Assembly: GCA_948469315.1 (NCBI GenBank)
Contig: CAOKLQ010000003.1
Location: forward strand, 16,007 to 80,006
Direction of reading: 5' to 3'
Origin: an uncultured Clostridium sp.
Lineage (GTDB): Bacteria > Bacillota > Clostridia > TANB77 > CAG-508
Length of the DNA stretch: 64,000 bases
Part shown: piece by piece, positions 28,287 through 36,043 of the stretch
Numbering within the stretch: position 1 is the first letter of the stretch
Layout: every line of letters begins with the position of its first letter
Position numbers and translations under genes: made by a program
The notes under the pieces: model-generated
The model's database searches: none
What the model saw: the letters and a program-made list of their open reading frames with translations, nothing else
What the model was told of the DNA's origin: nothing

Positions 28287-28838
28287 CTAACACTCATAAA
28301 GCTTTATCTCGCAATTCTTTAGTCCTGGATTGTCTATTATTCCTTTTTCATTAATCCCATTAAAGTATCCGTTAATTGCTCTTATTGTTCCACCATGAGT
28401 TACTAAAAGAATATTGTTATCTTTATATTTTTGTTTTAATTTATCAAGTAATTTCCATACTCTATTACATAAACTTTGTATTGTTTCAATCTCTTTATAT
28501 TCCTTATTTATATGATAATTATTTAGTATATCTGAATTTATTAATTCATCATTTATTTCTTTTCTTATCATGCCTTCAAAAATTCCATATCCGCGTTCTT
28601 TTAATGAATCTTCAAATATAATGTTACACTTTACTGTTTCATTAATAATTTCAGCTGTTTTTCTTGCTCTTTTTAATGGTGAACTTATGATTAAATCAAT
28701 ATTATAATCTTTTATTAATTCTTTCAATTTTCTTGCTTGTTCTATTCCAATTTCATTTAATTCAATATCTGTTTTTCCTTGGATTCTACCTTTAGCATTC
28801 CAATCAGTTTGACCATGTCTAACAACATAAAATTTCAT
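28287..28838 (-). CDS. Histidine phosphatase (phosphoglycerate mutase-like)
   Basis: A 183-residue member of the histidine phosphatase superfamily. It starts with the RHG motif, VVRHGQTDWNAKGRIQGKTD (about 4-23), and has SSPLKRARKTAEI, the ERGYGIFEG motif and LLVTHGGTIRAI with the second His. Substrates of this group range from 3-phosphoglycerate to alpha-ribazole phosphate; none can be assigned. It lies 4 nt downstream of a glycerophosphodiesterase gene in one operon. Confidence 0.9.
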   Translation of the reverse strand: MKFYVVRHGQTDWNAKGRIQGKTDIELNEIGIEQARKLKELIKDYNIDLIISSPLKRARKTAEIINETVKCNIIFEDSLKERGYGIFEGMIRKEINDELINSDILNNYHINKEYKEIETIQSLCNRVWKLLDKLKQKYKDNNILLVTHGGTIRAINGYFNGINEKGIIDNPGLKNCEIKLYEC

Positions 28839-28841
28839 GCC

Positions 28842-29564
28842 TTATTCTCCTTCTATTAATACTTTTAATTTATCTGGAAAATTAACTGTCATTCCATCTA
28901 TATTTAACTTATATACTTTTTGCATTATTTCTTGATCACGAATTCCCCATAATCTAACACCTAGCTTATTGCTATTGGCAAGCTCTATACTACTATTTGA
29001 TACTTTATCAGCTTTTGGACAAATTTGACATCCTTTTATTGATAATAATTTATCAATATTATTTTGATTAATTTCTTCATCAATAAGCCAAGATATTTTT
29101 ATATCTTTATCAAATTTTCTAACATTTTCTAATGCTTCAAATATAAAAGATGTAATATAAATATTTTCTTTACTTTTACTATATTTATCAATTATTTCTA
29201 ATGTTTGTTTTTCTATTCCTATAGTCTTTAGCTCTATTGCAAATGTTAAATCTTTAGATAAAAATTTCTTTGCAAACTCTTCAAAAAGTACAATTTTTTC
29301 ATCTTTGTATTTTAAATCAAACCAACTTCCAAAATCAAATTTTAACAATTCATTATAAGTATAATCACTTATTGTTCCTATACCATTTGACTTTTTATTT
29401 ATAAAATCATCATGAAATATAACTATTTTTCCATCTTTAGTTTTTTGTAAATCTAACTCGATTCCATTAGCTTTTAATTCTACCGCTTTTTCAAAAGCAC
29501 TCATAGTATTTTCTGGTGCATAAGCTGATGCACCTCTATGTGCATAATTAATAAATTTGTTCAT
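28842..29564 (-). CDS. Glycerophosphodiester phosphodiesterase
   Basis: This 240-residue GDPD-fold enzyme should hydrolyse glycerophosphodiesters to glycerol-3-phosphate and an alcohol. Motifs: YAHRGASAYAPENTMSAFE (about 6-24, catalytic His), GIELDLQKTKDGKIVIFHD with the metal ligands and second His, and IELK. No signal peptide, so it is cytoplasmic. It overlaps the YgjV-like gene by 4 nt and precedes the histidine phosphatase. Confidence 0.93.
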   Translation of the reverse strand: MNKFINYAHRGASAYAPENTMSAFEKAVELKANGIELDLQKTKDGKIVIFHDDFINKKSNGIGTISDYTYNELLKFDFGSWFDLKYKDEKIVLFEEFAKKFLSKDLTFAIELKTIGIEKQTLEIIDKYSKSKENIYITSFIFEALENVRKFDKDIKISWLIDEEINQNNIDKLLSIKGCQICPKADKVSNSSIELANSNKLGVRLWGIRDQEIMQKVYKLNIDGMTVNFPDKLKVLIEGE

Positions 29565-30096
29565 ACATTATTCTCCTGTTTGTTTAACTTTGAATTATTT
29601 CTTATATCATTTTTCCATACTGCATATATTCCTGTAATCAATAATATTAAATCTCCTAATACCATAAACCAACTATTATAATAAATGTAATATGATCCAT
29701 ATAATATTCCTGTTGTAATTCCAGATATTCTAACCAGTTTCATATTTGATTGCCATAGACAATAAGTTCTAATGAGCGAACCTATTGTTGGTAATAGTGA
29801 AATTAGTCCTCCCCATGTGAAAATACAATTAACTATAATAATACTTTCAAACAAAAATAGTATTATTAAATAAAGTGTTTTTTGCTAAATTTCTCTTTAT
29901 TTATAAATAAAAAAGTTCTTATAAAATTAATTATACTTAAAATTGCACCTGTATAGGCTAATATTATAAAATCATAAACTGCTTCAAATAAGCAATTTAA
30001 TGATTGAATCACCAAAGATTTTTTTCGTTCCTTTATACAAATACTTACTATTAATGCTACAAATGCTAATATACTAAATGTTATTCCTATTTTCAT
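29561..30096 (-). CDS. YgjV-type inner membrane protein, split at an A6 tract
   Basis: Two adjacent hydrophobic frames (30096-29866 and 29854-29561) together match one YgjV-like membrane protein of about 178 residues. The first half has SLVIQSLNCLFEAVYDFIILA, the second FTWGGLISLLPTIGSLIRTY. The frame breaks at six A on the coding strand; seven A would join KFSKK to TLYLIILFLFESIIIVNC. This is a homopolymer indel, different in kind from the C-GGN breaks. It may be true decay, slippage or a sequence error. Confidence 0.6.
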
Positions 30097-30177
30097 AATT
30101 TTCTCCTACATTTTTCTCTATATTAGCATAAAAATAAATTTTTATCAATTATATTACATTTATTTACTTTGCATATC

Positions 30178-30209
30178 AAAAAAACTATATGCTTTTATAC
30201 ATAGTTTTT
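30178..30209 (-). terminator. Intrinsic terminator of the toxin-antitoxin operon
   Basis: AAAAACTATATG pairs with CATAGTTTTT-type sequence across a short loop, with seven T following on the minus strand. Confidence 0.75.
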
Positions 30210-30329
30210 CTAACACATTTCGTATTTTGTAGCCCTACACTATACTCATTTCTTTAGTTTGTCAAGACCTTTTTGAAATTTCCTATCTTTTCGCAAATTT
30301 TATTTTTTCTTTTTGTGTACAATTCTATT

Positions 30330-30647
30330 TTATATTAAATTATCAAAATTTCTTTGACTATAATATATTCTTCTTATTTCCATTATATTGTTTTTTACAA
30401 CATAAAATATTGTATAATTTTTTACATTTATTTTATAATATTTTACTTCTCCATTTTTAATTATTTTAAAAACTTCGTACGATTCTGGAGCTTCGCTTCT
30501 TATCTCAATTTGTTTCACTACTTCATTATAAAAATTATCTGCTGCTATTTTATTTTTAAGTTCGTATGTAATGTAATACAAAATATTATTAAATTGTGAA
30601 ATAAATGTTGGAAGATATTCTATTTCATATTTTTTATTTACCATCAA
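30330..30647 (-). CDS. RelE/ParE-family toxin
   Basis: A 105-residue protein with the RelE/ParE fold signature: N-terminal YEIEYLPTFISQFNNILYYI, central NKIAADNFYNEV and C-terminal FYVVKNNIMEIRRIYYSQRN. These toxins cleave mRNA at the ribosome or poison gyrase; which applies is not shown. It overlaps the antitoxin gene by 14 nt. It is probably a stability module of element 2. Confidence 0.88.
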   Translation of the reverse strand: MMVNKKYEIEYLPTFISQFNNILYYITYELKNKIAADNFYNEVVKQIEIRSEAPESYEVFKIIKNGEVKYYKINVKNYTIFYVVKNNIMEIRRIYYSQRNFDNLI

Positions 30648-30945
30648 TTATCCTCCTTGCCATTTGTTTCATTTCTCCATGAGAATAGCGTTTAGTGTTA
30701 GGATTATTAGCTTCTTCCTCTGCTTCTTCTAGAGCTTTATCAATATCAATGACCCCAAATCTTGCCTCTAAAGCTTTTTCTTTATCTAAACTTTTTAGCA
30801 TTTCTGCATATTTCTCTAAACTTAAAACTACCATTGATCCATATCCATTTTTTGTCAGATAAACTGCTTCATCTTCTTTTAAAACTAAATCCTCAATTTC
30901 TGGGTATTTATTTCTTAAATCTGATACTGGTCTAATATTAATCAT
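30634..30945 (-). CDS. Phd/YefM-family antitoxin
   Basis: A 103-residue antitoxin with N-terminal MINIRPVSDLRNKYPEIEDL and the Phd DNA-binding block YLTKNGYGSMVVLSLEKYAEM. The acidic C-terminal helix (EEAEEEANNPNTKRY) should wrap the toxin. Order antitoxin-toxin with overlap is standard, and autoregulation at the upstream promoter is expected from the family. Confidence 0.9.
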   Translation of the reverse strand: MINIRPVSDLRNKYPEIEDLVLKEDEAVYLTKNGYGSMVVLSLEKYAEMLKSLDKEKALEARFGVIDIDKALEEAEEEANNPNTKRYSHGEMKQMARRIIDGK

Positions 30946-31027
30946 AATTCACACTCTCCTTTATAATCATTATCAATATTTTATCATTATTTTATCTTAA
31001 AATCAACTATTTATACTAAATAACTTT

Positions 31028-31663
31028 CTATTTTTCCAATAGTAATAGTTTTTCTAATGCTTTTTTATTATTTGTTTCTTTAGCATATTTTATTATTTTT
31101 TTGAAATCTAAGTTACATTCTTTTATAATATGACATAAAATTTGATTTTCATTATCTATTTCAATATGAATATTATCTTTATTTTCTAAAATATCTAAAA
31201 ATTGTAAATATTGATGATTTTCGTTTGTTATTTGTATCTTAGGTTTTATAATGTATGTTCTTAATTTTTCATCATATTTTTTATAATATTTACATTCATT
31301 TGTTACTATTTCTGTTACATTAGGAACTAATGTTGTAAATCCTATCCAATTAAATAATTTAGCCCCTGTTATATATCCTTTTATATTGCCTTCTCGATCT
31401 TTTAAATATTTTAATTCTATCAATCTTGTATAGTCTAATCCCGTTTCTCCAAAAACACACCTTCCAGGTTTATAATAAATTCCTCTATATGCAGATTTCA
31501 TAATACCTTTCATTTTTAATCTGTTTAAGATTACATATACATTATTTTGTTTACCGCCTTTTTCAATAATGTATTTCTTCATATCTTCAATAAATATAGG
31601 TTCAGTATCTTGATAACCTTCAATATATTTTAGAACTAATTTTGAAATATTCATTACTCTCAC
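31028..31663 (-). CDS. AbiEi-like / DUF6088-type protein
   Basis: A 211-residue protein with an N-terminal winged-helix region (IFIEDMKKYIIEKGGKQNNVYVILNRLKMKGIMKSAYRGIYY) followed by TRLIELKYLKD and GYITGAKLFNWIGFTT, the layout of AbiEi antitoxin-like proteins. AbiEi normally pairs with the nucleotidyltransferase toxin AbiEii, and none is adjacent, so it is an orphan or works alone. Start ATG 31663 follows a GGTGAGAG-type site. Confidence 0.75.
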   Translation of the reverse strand: MRVMNISKLVLKYIEGYQDTEPIFIEDMKKYIIEKGGKQNNVYVILNRLKMKGIMKSAYRGIYYKPGRCVFGETGLDYTRLIELKYLKDREGNIKGYITGAKLFNWIGFTTLVPNVTEIVTNECKYYKKYDEKLRTYIIKPKIQITNENHQYLQFLDILENKDNIHIEIDNENQILCHIIKECNLDFKKIIKYAKETNNKKALEKLLLLEK

Positions 31664-31757
31664 CTTTTAATTTTGCATATTTTTATAATAATATTATGTA
31701 TCCGTTTTGATTATTTGTCAATTTTATTTATCAGCCCTTTTATTTAATTTTCTATGA

Positions 31758-32138
31758 TTAACTTTTTTGCCATACATTCAAGTCTAATTTTTTATCAATC
31801 AACTTATTTTTTTGATTCTTTAAAATTTCAAACATTTTAAATTTTAGTTCTTCTCTTTCATATTTATCAATTTGTGTAGCAAATATTGCAATATGTTTTA
31901 TCCTTTTATACATTTCTTTTAATATGTGTGTATTATCTGAATATGCTTTTAATATTTCATGTTTTCCGATTAAGTTAACATTAGTTACCTTTTCATAAAT
32001 TGCAGAATCTCTTATATATTTAGATAATTGTTTATATCCATAATATTCTGCTTTTGCTTTTATTAAAATCTTTTCTTCTTCAGATACTCTTGCTTTTATC
32101 ATTTCTGTTCTATTATCTGGATTTAGCTCCATAATCAC
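31758..32138 (-). CDS. MobC-like mobilisation protein
   Basis: A 126-residue protein: N-terminal ribbon-helix-helix (RTEMIKARVSEEEKILIKAKAEYYG) and a MobC-like helical region with NLIGKHEILKAYSDNTHILKEMYKRI. MobC proteins bind oriT and help the relaxase open DNA. GGAGTGAG precedes the start. No relaxase gene follows, so the mobilisation unit is truncated; the structured region upstream (32200-32345) may be the oriT. Confidence 0.75.
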   Translation of the reverse strand: MIMELNPDNRTEMIKARVSEEEKILIKAKAEYYGYKQLSKYIRDSAIYEKVTNVNLIGKHEILKAYSDNTHILKEMYKRIKHIAIFATQIDKYEREELKFKMFEILKNQKNKLIDKKLDLNVWQKS

Positions 32139-32199
32139 TCACTCCTTTATTTTTTTATTCATATTTAAATTTCTATACTATAAAATATCAATATTAGCA

Positions 32200-32345
32200 A
32201 AGCGAAATTTGATATTTAGAGCAAAGAATTTTGCTCCGAATGTTGTGGCATTTTTTAATGCCCAATATTGACCAGCATGGTCCTGTAGACCACATATTGC
32301 TGTTTAGGAGAAAATCTTCTAATACCTTTTTAGCCCGCTGGGAGA
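32200..32345 (-). other. Candidate oriT / structured segment upstream of mobC
   Basis: The minus strand has three successive inverted repeats: CAGCA..TGGTC / GACCA TGCTG, GGCATT / AATGCC, and GAGCAAA / TTTGCTC. Multiple hairpins directly upstream of mobC are typical of oriT regions. A short ORF across it looks spurious. Confidence 0.5.
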
Positions 32346-32365
32346 TAATCTTTCTTGTAAAAATC

Positions 32366-32392
32366 AAAAAATAGTATGAATTTCTCATACCA
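32366..32392 (-). terminator. Intrinsic terminator
   Basis: TGGTATGA pairs with TCATACTA over a 5-nt loop and is followed by TTTTTT on the minus strand, ending the gene at 32397. Confidence 0.85.
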
Positions 32393-32396
32393 TTTT

Positions 32397-32990
32397 CTAT
32401 TTAAAATACCTATTAAATTTTCCATTTTTATAATATAACTCATCTCCATTTTTAGCCCAAAATGGTATTAGTTCTTTAGGAACTTCGATTGTCCCTTTCC
32501 CATTATTTTCATAACTCAATAAACAATAATTATCCTTACTTAATTCAATTTTATATCTAGTATCTGAATCAATTTCTAGTATATTACTTTCCTTAACAAA
32601 GTTATCTTGAATGTTCTTATATTTTTTAACATCTATTAAACTATCATAGAATTGCTTAGTTAATTCTTCTTCGTAAATATAACTTCCGTTTTTAAATCTA
32701 AGTATACTATCATTGCCTATTTTATTTAAAGTCTCTTTCGAAATATCCATTTCCTTCGATATACTATTGTTTTCTAAGTTCTGCAAATAGACCCCATCTA
32801 TATCCATTTCTATTACTTGGTATAAACAGTTTTCTTGTTTTAGAATCCTATTATCCTTTCTATTATACTCCTCGTTAAGTAATTTATTATTTTGCTTTTC
32901 TAAATAATTAGATAATTCCTTTATAAAACTTTGTACAATATTATTTTCTTTTACATTATTAATTAAATTATTAAATAAATCTAAATTCAA
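32397..32990 (-). CDS. Hypothetical protein of element 2
   Basis: A 197-residue, mostly polar protein with a helical Asn-rich N-terminal half and a beta-rich C-terminal half (VYLQNLENNSISKEM, FKNGSYIYEEELTK, YYKNGKFNRYF). No signal peptide, membrane segment or catalytic motif is seen. It starts in a gene-poor stretch and ends at a terminator, so it is probably monocistronic. Function unknown. Confidence 0.6.
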   Translation of the reverse strand: MNLDLFNNLINNVKENNIVQSFIKELSNYLEKQNNKLLNEEYNRKDNRILKQENCLYQVIEMDIDGVYLQNLENNSISKEMDISKETLNKIGNDSILRFKNGSYIYEEELTKQFYDSLIDVKKYKNIQDNFVKESNILEIDSDTRYKIELSKDNYCLLSYENNGKGTIEVPKELIPFWAKNGDELYYKNGKFNRYFK

Positions 32991-33111
32991 TAATCTTCAC
33001 ACTCCTAGCTTATTATCTGTTTTTTGGGAATTTATTGCCAAAGAAATTTAGCAAAAAGATTAAAACTAAAGTTATTATATAGCATTTAAATCTATTTTTC
33101 AATATTAATGG

Positions 33112-33837
33112 CTAATTTTCTTCACTTTCTCCTGTTTCGTAATTAATTGTAATTCCAGGTTGTACATTATATACATATACATTAAAACATATTTCTTTTC
33201 CTCTATCTTCTACAGAATATGCTTCTATTTCTACGCCACTTGCTAATTTATTATTTCCCTTAAAAATTGGTGTTACTCTATACAAAACATGATTATTTTT
33301 ATGTTTTTCTATGTAATCTGCCACTTTGTTTTCAAATGGTAGCATACCATTAACATTAAAGAATCTCGTTCCTGTAATTAAATTCAGTTCATTTGCATCT
33401 TCATCCGATAACTGATGACCTATTAAATGGCATCTATTATATAAATATTCTCCATTATATTTCCTTTGCACCCAACCAGTTGGTTTTATACTACTGATAT
33501 CTCCTCTTTGATCTCCATCAGGAGGCATTATTTCTTTGCAAATATTAGCATAAGCAACTCTACACCTTCCTTTGTCATCTAATTTACTATATTCTTCAAA
33601 ACTTTCTGTAGTATAATCTTCTTCAGTAAAATATGGCTTACCATTATTTATTTTTACATATATTTGACCAGAGTATTCTGGTATTTCATCTATACTATTA
33701 TAATTTGCGACTGTAACTTCATTTAATATATCTACATTATTGGAAATATAAATTAGTCCTATAAATAAAATTATAGTAATTGCCATTATTAAAATTTGTT
33801 TCAAATTCATATTCTTTTTACTAGTATCTTTTGTCAT
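33112..33837 (-). CDS. Membrane-anchored DNA/RNA non-specific endonuclease
   Basis: A 241-residue nuclease of the EndA/NucA type with an N-terminal transmembrane anchor (about 13-30) and an extracellular domain. Motifs: PPDGDQRGDISSIKPTGW, YNRCHLIGHQLSDEDAN with the likely catalytic His, and GTRFFNVNGMLPFE with the metal-site Asn. Such enzymes degrade or process extracellular DNA, as in competence or competition. It is cargo of element 2. Confidence 0.88.
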   Translation of the reverse strand: MTKDTSKKNMNLKQILIMAITIILFIGLIYISNNVDILNEVTVANYNSIDEIPEYSGQIYVKINNGKPYFTEEDYTTESFEEYSKLDDKGRCRVAYANICKEIMPPDGDQRGDISSIKPTGWVQRKYNGEYLYNRCHLIGHQLSDEDANELNLITGTRFFNVNGMLPFENKVADYIEKHKNNHVLYRVTPIFKGNNKLASGVEIEAYSVEDRGKEICFNVYVYNVQPGITINYETGESEEN

Positions 33838-33903
33838 CTTTATTTCCTACCTTTCATAGGTATATTATCATATTATCAAAAAGCTAACAAGGATTTCAAA
33901 GTT

Positions 33904-34392
33904 TTATTTAAGATTTGCATATAAACTGTTTAAAAACTCTTCTGAATATTCTCTTGGATTTGTATAATTTGATATGGATTTTTTCGGCACTTTAGTATTA
34001 TTTTTAATATTATTTCTTATACTATTATCTTTCACTTTTTGATGGATAGCCTGTCCATTTTTTGATTGATACTGGTATCCATTATTTAATGGATAGGGTA
34101 TATCATTTATATAAATTTTTCTTTGAATAATTTGCTTATTTTCGTTTCTAATTACTTCAACAATTATAAAATTTTTTTTGCTTAAATCTGAAATCCAATT
34201 TGAAATTGTTTTAGGATTTACACCTAATTTCTCTGCTAAATATTTATTTATTGCAAAACAATATCCCTCTTTACAAGCAAGTGATGTTATAATTGCATAT
34301 AATAATTTCTCATTTGCTTTTAGTTCTTTATTGTATAAAATTGTTGCTGGAATTATAGAATAATACCCAACGTTATCTTGATTTTTCTTCAT
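33904..34392 (-). CDS. Helix-turn-helix protein, possible replication/DNA-binding factor
   Basis: About 162 residues. The N-terminal part (YSIIPATILYNKELKANEKLLYAIITSLA) and the HTH KYLAEKLGVNPKTISNWISDLSKK resemble the winged-helix domain of phage- or plasmid-type DnaD/replication proteins. The C-terminal half is Asn/Lys-rich and ends in YSEEFLNSLYANLK. ATG 34392 has GGAG 6 nt upstream, so I reject the longer start at 34464. It is the rightmost gene of element 2; 34393-34610 holds no gene. Confidence 0.7.
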   Translation of the reverse strand: MKKNQDNVGYYSIIPATILYNKELKANEKLLYAIITSLACKEGYCFAINKYLAEKLGVNPKTISNWISDLSKKNFIIVEVIRNENKQIIQRKIYINDIPYPLNNGYQYQSKNGQAIHQKVKDNSIRNNIKNNTKVPKKSISNYTNPREYSEEFLNSLYANLK

Positions 34393-34610
34393 ATACCACT
34401 CCAATTCTAGCAGTAATTTTGCATAAAAAATACAGGGTTTTTTTTTCGAAATACGAATTGACAAATTCTAAAAAATAAATTTTCAAGAATTTGTATCAAT
34501 TCGCATACTTTTCTCGTATGGAGCTTTCCTTCGTTAATACTCGGAAATCCCAACGATAAAAGAAATCCTGTAATATAGATGATTACTGCGTTTTATTCAT
34601 TTTATTTTGT

Positions 34611-34660
34611 GGTTGGTATATTTTTAATACCACAGGTGTGGATTTAAACTTACAATTTCC
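34611..34660. other. attR of integrated element 2
   Basis: The element arm GGTTGGTA... (34611-34634) meets peptidase sequence at GG 34635-34636. Its mirror arm ...TACCAACC is at 25595-25602. The joined attP would be a 50-bp near-perfect palindrome centred on GG. Confidence 0.88.
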
Positions 34661-35097
34661 AGCTCGGATGGGAAAATGCAAAACAAATAAAATATGCACA
34701 AGGATTTACTAAGCCTAGTCCAAGAGATTTTGTAGGCTATGGTCCTTTAACTGAACCAGAATCGTTATCTATTTATAATTTCACTTTAACACATAATTTT
34801 AGACTAACTCTTTCTTACCATTCTCAAGGAAAAGTTATTTATTGGAAATATGCTGACTTTTTGCCACCAGAATCTGAATTTATTGGTAGAAAATTTGCAA
34901 ATGCTAGTGGTTATACTCTAGAACTTACTCCTTCAAATTCTTCTTTTGCAGGTTATAAAGACTGGTTTATACAAACTTATAATAGACCTGGCTATACAAT
35001 AGAAGTTGGGGAAGGTACAAATCCTTTGCCTTTATCACAGTTTGATGAAATTTATAATGATAATATTGGAATTTTGGTTTTAGGTGCTGTTTTATAA
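34637..35097 (+). CDS. M14 zinc carboxypeptidase, piece 3 of 3 (C-terminal part)
   Basis: The last piece encodes VDLNLQFPAGWENAKQ once an extra C at 34665 (GCT C GGA) is skipped. It then gives the third zinc ligand in LSYHSQGKVIYW, the catalytic Glu in GYTLELTPSNSS, and FAGYKDWFIQTYNRPGYTIE to the stop at 35097. These are the expected C-terminal motifs of the family in order and without other lesions. Preservation of every motif across two insertions suggests recent insertion, or selection through regulated excision. Confidence 0.85.
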
Positions 35098-35123
35098 TAC
35101 TTAAATTAATTTATTTTTTAAAA

Positions 35124-35143
35124 GGGTACGATGCTTCGTACCC
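35124..35143. terminator. Bidirectional terminator hairpin
   Basis: GGGTACGA and its exact complement around TGCT, with A-run before and TTACATTT after, between the convergent M14 and spoIIQ-like genes. Confidence 0.7.
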
Positions 35144-35149
35144 TTACAT

Positions 35150-35939
35150 TTATTTTAAATATGTCATCGGATCTACATTTACATTATCTTTTAAAATTTC
35201 AAAATGTAAATGTATATCATCTGAGCTTTCAAATACAGCAGTATTTCCTACTGTTCCAATTGTTTGACCTTGTTTTACTTTTTCCCCTTCTACTACAAAT
35301 TCACTTGTAAGTAAGTTTGCATATACTGTTCTTATTCCATTTTCATGTTCTATTGTAATTGTTAATCCATATCTTGGATCATTTTTTATTGTTTTGACCG
35401 TTCCTGATGCTGATGCTTTTACCACTTCTGTTTTCTGCGCTCTTATATCTATTCCTGTGTGTGTAATCCATTCATTTAATGTTTGTGAAAATATTAAATT
35501 ATCTTTTGCATATTCTTTTAATATATCTCCATCTACTGGTCTTATGAAACCTTCATCTTTTGTTTCTTTTGCTGATGTCTCTTTAGTTTTTGTGCTATTT
35601 GTATTTGTAGACTTTTTGTTTTTAGTTGTATTTTTTGAAGTAGTATTGTTCTTATTACTTGTATTTATTGCTATTTTCTCTGAAACTTTGTTTTCTTGTT
35701 TTTTACTTTCATCTACTGTTTTTCCTATTGATGTACTTGCTTCTTCTACTATTGTATTATTTCCGAGTTTGTCCAAACCTCTGGGTATCTATAACATCTG
35801 ATTTTTTTGAACTATCTGATCCAAACATTAAATATACTGTTATAAACACAATAACAAATAAAAGTATAGTTCCTCCTACTAAGTAATAAATATTCTTATT
35901 TTTATTTAAACTTTGGCTTCTTCTTTGATCTCTTCTCAT
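35150..35939 (-). CDS. spoIIQ: SpoIIQ-like M23 metallopeptidase, with a C-GGA +1 shift site
   Basis: A 262-residue membrane-anchored protein after frame correction. It has a transmembrane segment (about 19-41), a long Asn/Thr/Lys linker and a C-terminal LytM/M23 domain with THTGIDIRA and DIHLHFEI, so the zinc ligands appear intact. SpoIIQ links forespore and mother cell during engulfment; the location next to spoIID and sigF supports this. At 35765 an extra C precedes GGA (ACT C GGA). Without a +1 shift the frame reads CGG AAA and stops, leaving only the anchor. Skipping it joins RFGQT to GNNTIVEEAS. The ribosome site is inside a hairpin (35946-35971). Confidence 0.8.
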
Positions 35940-35945
35940 AATTTC

Positions 35946-35971
35946 CTCCTAAATCTTTTATTTATTAGGAG
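35946..35971 (-). promoter_or_regulatory. Hairpin covering the spoIIQ ribosome binding site
   Basis: CTCCTAA (upstream) pairs perfectly with TTAGGAG, which includes the AGGAGG site of the SpoIIQ-like gene. The 7-bp stem could mask translation initiation until opened. Confidence 0.5.
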
Positions 35972-36043
35972 TATTTCCAGAATTTTATAATTTATACAAA
36001 TTTTTGATTTAATAAAAATTGTTTGTCCCTACAATAATATATT

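Larger units (their letters stand above)
25579..34636. mobile_element. Integrated element 2 (9,058 bp), large serine recombinase type with mob remnant
   Basis: The element interrupts the same peptidase gene as element 1, at a second GVDL codon block. Contents in order: an 85-residue plus-strand ORF, a large serine recombinase needing two +1 shifts, a small leader ORF, a structured stretch, phosphatase/GDPD/YgjV-like genes, a ParE/Phd pair, an AbiEi-like protein, mobC with a possible oriT, a hypothetical protein, a secreted nuclease and an HTH protein. There is no relaxase, so it cannot mobilise itself. Precise excision would restore AAT GGT GTG GAT TTA. Confidence 0.85.

Noticed and set aside
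32194..32388. 64-codon minus-strand frame across the region upstream of mobC
   Set aside because: It runs through the terminator of the preceding gene and the hairpins of the candidate oriT, and has no ribosome site.
35124..35143. Hairpin GGGTACGA...TCGTACCC as another CTACA-tailed mobile repeat
   Set aside because: It ends in TTACA but is a perfect stem between two convergent genes with A and T runs, which a bidirectional terminator explains better.
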